A DNA stretch of 62,626 nucleotides, from NCBI RefSeq assembly GCF_010548275.1, contig NZ_JAAGLT010000043.1:1-62626 (forward strand), given 5' to 3'. The position numbers and the translations under genes are program-made. Of the stretch, positions 57,602 through 62,626 are shown in pieces. The notes beneath the pieces were generated by a model. The model had not been told where the DNA came from and made no database searches. It saw nothing but the letters and a program-made list of their open reading frames with translations. Origin of the DNA: Streptomyces sp. SID12488 (GTDB taxonomy: Bacteria > Actinomycetota > Actinomycetes > Streptomycetales > Streptomycetaceae). How positions within the stretch are numbered: position 1 is the stretch's first letter; the number at the start of each line of letters is the position of its first letter.

Positions 57602-57998
57602 CACGAGGGTGTTGCCGCTGCTCGATTCCGCCTCCGGCGAGGCTGTGGCGCCGTGCTGCCCGCCGCTCACCGAGCGCCCGTTCACGGCGGACGAGGCCGA
57701 GACGGCCGCGCGGATGTTCAAGGCGCTCGGGGACCCGGTGCGGCTGCGGCTCTTCTCCGCGGTGGCCTCGCACGAGGGCGGCGAGGCGTGTGTCTGCGAC
57801 ATCTCCGACGTCGGGGTCTCCCAGCCGACCGTGTCCCACCACCTGAAGAAGCTCAAGGAGGCCGGTCTGCTCACCTCCGAGCGGCGCGGTACGTGGGTGT
57901 ACTACCGGGTCGAGTCGTCGGTGCTGGCCGCGATGGGCAGGCTGCTGACCATCGCACCTGCCCGTGCCCCTGCCTCGGCCCCAGCGGTCGCATCATGA
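57594..57998 (+). CDS. arsR: ArsR-family arsenic-sensing repressor (arsR1)
   Basis: A 134-aa winged-helix repressor: FKALGDPVRLRLFSAVASHE, the metal-sensing CVC in EACVCDISDVGVSQ, recognition helix SQPTVSHHLKKLKEAG, and wing RRGTWVYYRV. A second Cys pair (APCCPP) near the N-terminus may join in As(III) binding, as in some actinobacterial ArsR. The ATG lies inside a GTCAACATAGA box and has no Shine-Dalgarno, so the mRNA is probably leaderless. It is divergent from arsO/arsI. Confidence 0.92.
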   Translation: MSNTRVLPLLDSASGEAVAPCCPPLTERPFTADEAETAARMFKALGDPVRLRLFSAVASHEGGEACVCDISDVGVSQPTVSHHLKKLKEAGLLTSERRGTWVYYRVESSVLAAMGRLLTIAPARAPASAPAVAS

Positions 57999-58205
57999 GA
58001 TCGCCATTCGGGCGGGCCCCGCGAAGATGACCTCGCCATCGCGAACGGCTGCCTGGAGGTGGCCGGGATCGCCCGCCCAGGCGCGGCCCGGCGCGGCCTG
58101 GGCGTTGAGGATGACGAACTCCAGGCCGAGGTGACGCAGGCGGGACTCGGCGGCGAGTCCAGCTTGACTGCCGCCGATCACCACCACCTGCGTCTCGACG
58201 GTCAC
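57993..58205 (-). pseudogene. Second arsO-like flavoprotein, truncated to the NAD(P)/FAD motif
   Basis: GTG 58205 overlaps the aquaporin stop (GTGA). The 70-codon product begins VTVETQVVVIGGSQAGLAAE and RHLGLEFVILNAQAAPGRAW, the N-terminus of a flavin monooxygenase of the ArsO type normally about 350 aa. It is then joined to an unrelated end (AAVRDGEVIFAGPARMAIS). The start and coupling are intact, but over three quarters of the enzyme is missing. Confidence 0.82.
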
Positions 58206-58981
58206 TCGGCCGATCGTCCGGGCATGAAGATGAGCGCGACCAGCGCCAGCCCGACCACGCCGCCGACGATCTGCATGCCGATGAAGCCAAGGACCGAGCC
58301 GGGGGCGATGCCCGCGAAGGTGTCGGTGAAGGCGCGGCCGATCGTCACCGCCGGGTTGGCGAAGGACGTCGACGAGGTGAACCAGTAGGCGGCGCCGATG
58401 TAGGAGGCGACGGCCACGGGGGCGTACTGCAGGCGGTTGGCGCGGGCCAGGCCGAAGATCAGCAGGATCAGACCCGCGGTGGCGACGGCTTCGCCGAGGA
58501 GCAGGTGTCCTGCCGAGCGGTCGTGGGTGGACCACTTCACGAGGGGCTCGGCGAACATCGCGTCCGCCAGGATCGCGCCCGCGATCGCGCCGACGATCTG
58601 CGCGGGGACGTACACGGCCACTTCGCGCGGGGTGACCCCGGGGCCGCCACGTCGTGCGGTCCACCACTCGGCCAGCGTGACGACCGGGTTGAAGTGTGCG
58701 CCGGAGACCGGGCCGAGCAGGAGGATCAGGATGCCGAGTCCGAAGGCGGTGGCCGTGGAGTTGGCCAGCAGTTGCAGGCCGACGTCCTTGGTCAGTTCAG
58801 TGGCCTGGATGCCGGAGCCGACCACGATCGCGACCAGCAGGGCGGTGCCTATGAGTTCGGCGGCGGCCCGGGCGACCAGGGGAGTACGCGGTGGGGTGGC
58901 ACCCGGCGCCGACCCGACGGAGTCGGGTGCTGGAGCGGTTGTCGCGGACTCAGCGGTCGGGGCTGCTTCGGCGGCGGTCAT
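58202..58981 (-). CDS. Aquaglyceroporin (MIP family) of the ars operon
   Basis: A 259-aa protein with six hydrophobic helices and two half-helices: HFNPVVTLA (NPV in place of the first NPA) and FANPAVTIGR. The Pro/Thr-rich N-terminus (about 30 residues) is disordered. It overlaps arsR2 by ATGA. In ars operons such channels let arsenite leave the cell down its gradient after arsenate reduction, replacing an ArsB or Acr3 pump; neither pump is in the window. Confidence 0.9.
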   Translation of the reverse strand: MTAAEAAPTAESATTAPAPDSVGSAPGATPPRTPLVARAAAELIGTALLVAIVVGSGIQATELTKDVGLQLLANSTATAFGLGILILLLGPVSGAHFNPVVTLAEWWTARRGGPGVTPREVAVYVPAQIVGAIAGAILADAMFAEPLVKWSTHDRSAGHLLLGEAVATAGLILLIFGLARANRLQYAPVAVASYIGAAYWFTSSTSFANPAVTIGRAFTDTFAGIAPGSVLGFIGMQIVGGVVGLALVALIFMPGRSAE

Positions 58982-59286
58982 GGGCAGGCCCGCTTGTTCT
59001 CGGCGGCGGTGCGAGCGGACTCGGCCAGGGCGGCGAACTGGCCGGCGAGTGAGGCGATGACCTCGGGCTTGAGCCGGTAGTAGATGTACCGGCCGCACGG
59101 CTCCGTGTCGACGACCCCGGCCTCGCGCAGCACCTTCAGATGGTTGGAGAGGTTGGTCTGCCGGGCGCCGGTCTCCTCCACCAGGTGGGTGGTGCACAGC
59201 GTCTCTTTGGCGAGCAGGGTCACGATTTGGAGCCTGAGCGGGTCGGCCAGAACCCGGATCAGATCAGTGTCGACTGACGTCAGCAT
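58978..59286 (-). CDS. arsR: Second ArsR/SmtB-family repressor (arsR2)
   Basis: A 102-aa protein with VLADPLRLQIVTLLAKETLC, the recognition stretch ARQTNLSNHLKVLREAGVV, and wing CGRYIYYRL. The Cys in ETLCTTHLVEE and the Cys in TEPCGRY, with a terminal Cys (KRACP), could form an As(III) site different from arsR1's CVC. It is first in the unit arsR2-aquaporin-flavoprotein remnant and divergent from arsC. Confidence 0.9.
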   Translation of the reverse strand: MLTSVDTDLIRVLADPLRLQIVTLLAKETLCTTHLVEETGARQTNLSNHLKVLREAGVVDTEPCGRYIYYRLKPEVIASLAGQFAALAESARTAAENKRACP

Positions 59287-59307
59287 GGGCTGATACTGTC
59301 ACATCAG

Positions 59308-59333
59308 TGGTGGCTGACACCATCAGCTGCTGA
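59308..59333. promoter_or_regulatory. Inverted repeats between arsR2 and arsC
   Basis: TGGTG-GCTGA-CACCA (59308-59322) and TCAGC-T-GCTGA (59323-59333) abut, and ATCAG/TGAC half-sites recur around them. The position between two divergent starts (59286 and 59429) fits an ArsR2 operator serving both. Confidence 0.6.
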
Positions 59334-59428
59334 CATCAATCGCGCCTGATGCCGTGGTGAGAACAAGAGGGACGCGCGTCTCAAGTGAGATTCGTGAGAT
59401 GAGATACGTGAGACAAGAGAGACCTCTG

Positions 59429-59842
59429 ATGTCCGACAAGCCCTCCGTTCTCTTCGTCTGTGTCCACAACGCCGGCCGCTCCCAGATGGCCGCCGCGTGG
59501 CTGACCCACCTGGCCGGGGACCGCGTCGAGGTCCGCTCCGCCGGCTCCAACCCGGGCGCCGGCGTCAACCCGGCGGCCGTCGAGGCCATGGCCGAGGTCG
59601 GTATCGACATCTCCGCCGAGGTCCCGAAGATGCTCACCGTGGACGCGGTCAAGGAGTCCGACGTCTGCATCACCATGGGCTGTGGCGACACCTGCCCGGT
59701 CTTCCCCGGCAAGCGGTACCTGGACTGGACGCTGGAGGACCCGGCGGGCCAGGGCGTCGAGGCAGTCCGCCCGATTCGGGACGAGATCAAGGTGCTGGTC
59801 GAGGGCCTGATCAAGGAGATCGCGCCGCAGCCCCAGGCATGA
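59429..59842 (+). CDS. arsC: Arsenate reductase, low-molecular-weight phosphatase type
   Basis: A 138-aa protein with the P-loop CVHNAGRS (nucleophile Cys11) and a redox pair in ITMGCGDTCPVFPGK (Cys85, Cys89, with Cys80 nearby), then LDWTLEDPAGQ. It reduces As(V) to As(III), passing electrons through a disulfide cascade. ATG 59429 is chosen because it starts the conserved fold. The next gene, a thioredoxin-reductase fragment, overlaps by ATGA, so its normal electron source in the operon is missing. Confidence 0.93.
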   Translation: MSDKPSVLFVCVHNAGRSQMAAAWLTHLAGDRVEVRSAGSNPGAGVNPAAVEAMAEVGIDISAEVPKMLTVDAVKESDVCITMGCGDTCPVFPGKRYLDWTLEDPAGQGVEAVRPIRDEIKVLVEGLIKEIAPQPQA

Positions 59843-59976
59843 GCACCCCGACCGACACGACTGGGGACATACGCAACGTCATCGTCGTCGGCTCCGGCCC
59901 CGCCGGATACACCGCCATCGTCGGTACCAGGCCGAAGACCGCCCTCGAACGCGAACTCGCCCACCACCTCGTCTGA
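59839..59976 (+). pseudogene. Thioredoxin-reductase (arsT-like) fragment
   Basis: ATG 59839 overlaps the arsC stop. The product starts DIRNVIVVGSGPAGYTA, the exact FAD-binding N-terminus of actinobacterial thioredoxin reductases (about 310-330 aa). It then jumps to an unrelated end (VGTRPKTALERELAHHLV) and stops after 45 codons. The redox CxxC and NADPH domain are gone. Confidence 0.85.
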
Positions 59977-60035
59977 CACACAGGGCACTTCCTCCGCACC
60001 ACACGGAGAGCTGGTCCAAGCAGCGCCCCGCGCGG

Positions 60036-60527
60036 ATGATGGCCGACATGCGTATCCGCATCGACGCTGTCGACTTCCCCGGCCTCACCTGCTCACCTGG
60101 AGCATTCGCCGGCGACGACGTTCCGGCGTACCGCAACATCCACGTCGCCGTGCAACGCCGCGACCGTCCGGCTGAACTCCTCGACCCCAAGCCTGGCGAT
60201 GCCGCCTCGGCGACCTGGACCCTGGAGTGCGCCGCTGCGACCTCACCGGCCGGCACCGACGTGAAGGGCCCCTACGTGCAGGGCCGTCCGGGCGGCCGGT
60301 TCATCTACCTCTCCTGGGGCAGCGTCGACGACTCCGGCACCTTCACGATGTTCCGCCGCGCCAAGCTGATGCTCGACGCCGTGCCCGCCGACGTACTCGA
60401 CGCAGCCGCGCCCACCGGCCTGCTGGTAGGCCGCCTCGGACTGACTGACGCACGCGGCGGGCCCCTGTGCGCACGGGTCGTACCACCGCGCATCACCTGG
60501 ACCGCCGAATCCGCTGAGGAAGAGTGA
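60036..60527 (+). CDS. DUF5990 family protein
   Basis: A 163-aa protein (starts ATG 60036, 60039 or 60048). It has IRIDAVDFPGLTCSPGAFAG, NIHVAVQRRDRPAELLD, then GRPGGRFIYLSWGSVDDSGT and MFRRAKLMLDAVPADVLDAA, typical of DUF5990. No enzyme motif is recognised. It lies between the ars island and tRNA-Ser(GGA). Confidence 0.8.
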   Translation: MMADMRIRIDAVDFPGLTCSPGAFAGDDVPAYRNIHVAVQRRDRPAELLDPKPGDAASATWTLECAAATSPAGTDVKGPYVQGRPGGRFIYLSWGSVDDSGTFTMFRRAKLMLDAVPADVLDAAAPTGLLVGRLGLTDARGGPLCARVVPPRITWTAESAEEE

Positions 60528-60615
60528 CGGCCATGGTGAACCGGATCACTGTTCACCTAAGTCCACCCCAGTCCAATCACACCAACTGAGACCAAAACTT
60601 GAGACCACGCACGAA

Positions 60616-60647
60616 GAAGGGCCCCACCGCGAACGGTGGGGCCCTTC
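60616..60647 (-). terminator. Hairpin terminator after tRNA-Ser(GGA)
   Basis: A perfect 14-bp stem (60616-60629 with 60634-60647) and CGAA loop, lying just downstream of the tRNA on the minus strand and followed there by TTCTTCG. Confidence 0.85.
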
Positions 60648-60669
60648 GACATCGTGCCCGGTGAGGCAC

Positions 60670-60757
60670 TGGCGGAGGATACGAGATTCGAACTCGTGAG
60701 GGGTTGCCCCCAACACGCTTTCCAAGCGTGCGCCCTAGGCCACTAGGCGAATCCTCC
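60670..60757 (-). tRNA. tRNA-Ser (anticodon GGA)
   Basis: On the minus strand, acceptor arms GGAGGAT and ATCCTCC pair, discriminator G is followed by an encoded CCA (60670-60672). The anticodon stem CACGC/GCGTG encloses TTGGAAA, giving GGA (reads UCC/UCU). A long variable arm and AGTTCGAATCT T-arm confirm a serine tRNA. Its 3' end faces the ars island. Confidence 0.96.
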
Positions 60758-60827
60758 GACGCGAACATTACATGACCGTGGGTGGTGCTTGCGAACTCGT
60801 TCGGGCCCCCTGCGATCAGGTACGCTG

Positions 60828-60924
60828 GGCCTCAGCCCCTCACGCGGCGCTATCTGACTGAACTCCCCCAGGGCCGGAAGGCAGCAAGGGTAGGTTGGCT
60901 CTGGCGGGTGCGTGGGGGGTCTTC
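60828..60924 (+). ncRNA. ffs: Signal recognition particle RNA (small bacterial type)
   Basis: The conserved Ffh-binding core GGCCGGAAGGCAGCAAGGGT (with the asymmetric loop AGCA and GGAA tetraloop context) lies at about 60871-60890. Outer arms GCCCCTCACGC and GCGTGGGGGGT pair to form the long hairpin. The ends are approximate. SRP RNA guides membrane and secreted proteins to the translocon. It lies upstream of dnaX, the usual Streptomyces order. Confidence 0.92.
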
Positions 60925-61018
60925 TGTTGCCTGGCCGCACTGGCCGGAGCGGCGTTCCGCGCGGGGTGAGCCGGGCGCGCGGGGTCGACTGTCAGTGGGG
61001 CCCGATATCGTCGTAAGC

Positions 61019-62626
61019 GTGTCGTCCCTTGCGCTGTACCGCCGCTATCGCCCGGAGTCGTTCGCCGAGGTCATCGGGCAGGAGCATGTAACCGACCCGC
61101 TGCAGCAGGCTCTGCGGAACAACCGGGTCAATCACGCGTACCTGTTCAGCGGGCCGCGTGGTTGTGGCAAGACGACCAGTGCGCGCATCCTGGCCCGCTG
61201 CCTGAACTGCGAGAAGGGGCCGACGCCGACGCCCTGCGGCGAGTGTCAGTCCTGCCAGGACCTGGCGCGCAACGGACCGGGGTCGATCGACGTCATCGAG
61301 ATCGACGCGGCGTCGCACGGTGGTGTGGACGATGCCCGTGACCTGCGTGAGAAGGCATTCTTCGGGCCGGCGAGCAGTCGCTACAAGATCTACATCATCG
61401 ACGAGGCCCACATGGTCACGCCGGCCGGTTTCAACGCGCTGCTCAAGGTCGTCGAGGAGCCCCCGGAGCACCTCAAGTTCATCTTCGCCACCACGGAACC
61501 CGAGAAGGTCATCGGGACGATTCGCTCCCGGACCCACCACTACCCCTTCCGCCTGGTCCCGCCGGGCACGCTCCGCGAGTACCTCGCCCAGGTCTGCGGA
61601 CAGGAGAACATCCCGGTCGCCGACGGCGTGCTCCCGCTGGTCGTCCGGTCCGGCGCGGGTTCCGTACGAGACTCGATGTCCGTCATGGACCAGTTGCTGG
61701 CCGGCGCCCGTGCCGAGGGCGTGACGTACGCCATGGCCACCTCCCTGCTCGGCTACACGGACGCCTCGCTGCTCGACTCCGTGGTCGAGGCGTTCGCCTC
61801 CGGGGACGGAGCGGCTGCCTTCGAGGTCGTGGACCGCATCATCGAGGGCGGCAACGACCCGCGCCGCTTCGTCGCCGACCTGCTCGAACGGCTGCGCGAC
61901 CTGGTGATCCTGGCCGCCGTGCCGGACGCGGCGGAGAAGGGGCTCATCGACGCCCCTGTGGATGTGGTCGAGCGTATGCAGGCCCAGGCCGGTGTCTTCG
62001 GCGCCGCCGAACTCAGCCGCGCCGCCGACCTCGTCAACGAGGGGCTCACGGAGATGCGGGGCGCGACCTCGCCCCGACTCCAGCTGGAACTCATCTGCGC
62101 GCGCGTGCTGCTCCCCGCCGCGTACGGCGACGAGCGCTCCGTCATGGCCCGGCTCGACAAGCTGGAGCGTGGCGTCAACTTCTCCGGCGGCCCCGCGGCG
62201 GGCATGGGCGGCGCCGGAATCGTCATGGGGTACGTCCCGGGACCCGGTGCGCACGAGGGCGCGGTGTCCGGCGGCCCCGCGGGCGCCCCAGTTCCGGCAG
62301 GCGGCGGGGTCGCGGCGGCGCGGATGGCGGTGCGCGGGGATGCGCCGGGCATGCCTGACCTGCCCGGTACGGCGGACACAGCCGGCGTTCCCACCTCGCA
62401 CCCGTACCCCCAGCCCCAGTCCCAGGCTCCAGTGGCACCGACCCCGACCCCGACCCCGACCCCGGCCCCGGCTCAGGCACCGCCACCGGTGGCCCTCGCC
62501 CCGGCCGCCCCAGGCGCCTGGCCCACCTCGACTACCGCCGGCAGTGGCCGGCGCCCCGGCGGCTGGCCCACGGCCTCAGCTGCGGGCAGCGGCCAGTCCC
62601 CGGCGGCCCGCCCTGGCCCGGCGCCC
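61019..62626 (+). CDS. dnaX: DNA polymerase III gamma/tau subunit (3' end outside window)
   Basis: Open from GTG 61019 to the right edge (536 codons). The AAA+ clamp-loader core begins SSLALYRRYRPESFAEVIGQ, with Walker A GPRGCGKTTS, zinc-site cysteines (CLNCEKGPTPTPCGECQSC), Walker B IYIIDEAHM, and sensor 1 FIFATTEPEK. A domain III follows, then a Pro/Ala-rich linker with PTPTPTPTPAPAQ repeats typical of long actinobacterial tau. It loads the sliding clamp. No slippery frameshift sequence for gamma is seen in the part present. Confidence 0.96.
   Translation, partial: MSSLALYRRYRPESFAEVIGQEHVTDPLQQALRNNRVNHAYLFSGPRGCGKTTSARILARCLNCEKGPTPTPCGECQSCQDLARNGPGSIDVIEIDAASHGGVDDARDLREKAFFGPASSRYKIYIIDEAHMVTPAGFNALLKVVEEPPEHLKFIFATTEPEKVIGTIRSRTHHYPFRLVPPGTLREYLAQVCGQENIPVADGVLPLVVRSGAGSVRDSMSVMDQLLAGARAEGVTYAMATSLLGYTDASLLDSVVEAFASGDGAAAFEVVDRIIEGGNDPRRFVADLLERLRDLVILAAVPDAAEKGLIDAPVDVVERMQAQAGVFGAAELSRAADLVNEGLTEMRGATSPRLQLELICARVLLPAAYGDERSVMARLDKLERGVNFSGGPAAGMGGAGIVMGYVPGPGAHEGAVSGGPAGAPVPAGGGVAAARMAVRGDAPGMPDLPGTADTAGVPTSHPYPQPQSQAPVAPTPTPTPTPAPAQAPPPVALAPAAPGAWPTSTTAGSGRRPGGWPTASAAGSGQSPAARPGPAP

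Noticed and set aside
61019..62626. Programmed frameshift in dnaX for a gamma subunit
   Set aside because: No A-rich slippery heptamer or following hairpin seen in the part present; the gene is cut by the window edge.

Overview
The window is high-GC actinobacterial chromosome and almost certainly Streptomyces. Third-codon positions are nearly all G/C, GTG starts and four-base start/stop overlaps (ATGA, GTGA) are frequent, and one gene carries a rare TTA codon. Family content agrees: an SSI-type protease inhibitor, a tandem sigF/sigN-like sigma pair, a tadA-associated protein, a SpoIIE-type phosphatase, and the cluster tRNA-Ser, SRP RNA, dnaX. Both ends cut through genes: a PAS/kinase-like protein on the left and dnaX on the right.

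Layout. 0-3.8 kb: degenerate PAS histidine-kinase-like protein, SSI-like inhibitor, tRNA-Ser(GCT) and tRNA-Arg(ACG), each tRNA with a perfect hairpin terminator. 4-8.7 kb: methyltransferase, Nudix hydrolase, wreck of a CocE-type hydrolase, MarR regulator, small HGxxPAAW-like membrane protein, DUF2797 protein, amidohydrolase. 9-15.4 kb: OmpR-type response regulator, sensor kinase and two large membrane glycosyltransferases (GT2-GtrA, GT39) in one unit. 15.5-18.5 kb: DHA2-type exporter with its TetR regulator and an F420-type oxidoreductase. 18.5-22.5 kb: MarR, an exporter with three extra beta-sandwich domains, and a YceI protein carrying the same extra domain. 22.6-30.5 kb: small membrane protein, UTRA-only protein, lipoprotein, two SigB/F-family sigma factors, Dabb protein, tRNA-Ser(CGA), tadA and partner, upp, LytR_C protein.

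30.5-41.7 kb: VapB-like protein, HerA-like ATPase, HhH-GPD repair protein, then an iron-box-controlled divergent locus (siderophore-interacting protein versus penicillin acylase/siderophore-type acetyltransferase fusion, cupin, SDR), a CopC-CopD fusion, and a GT87-like membrane gene that has lost its 3' end. 42-47.4 kb: sugar ABC importer (binding protein, two permeases, no ATPase) with a GH42 beta-galactosidase. 47.6-56 kb: epoxide-hydrolase-like protein, small secreted proteins, a two-gene rutA/cysteine-hydrolase unit, a TTA-containing GAF/PAS/PP2C/HATPase protein, an RTX-repeat secreted protein. 56.4-60 kb: an arsenic-resistance island with arsI, two arsR genes, an aquaporin and arsC intact, but all three flavoprotein genes (two arsO-like, one arsT/trxB-like) broken. 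60-62.6 kb: DUF5990 protein, tRNA-Ser(GGA), SRP RNA and the start of dnaX.

The loci most worth following up are the iron-regulated acylase-acetyltransferase fusion, the exporter and YceI protein that share an accessory domain under a MarR operator, the flavoprotein-free ars island, and the kinase-like protein lacking every catalytic motif.
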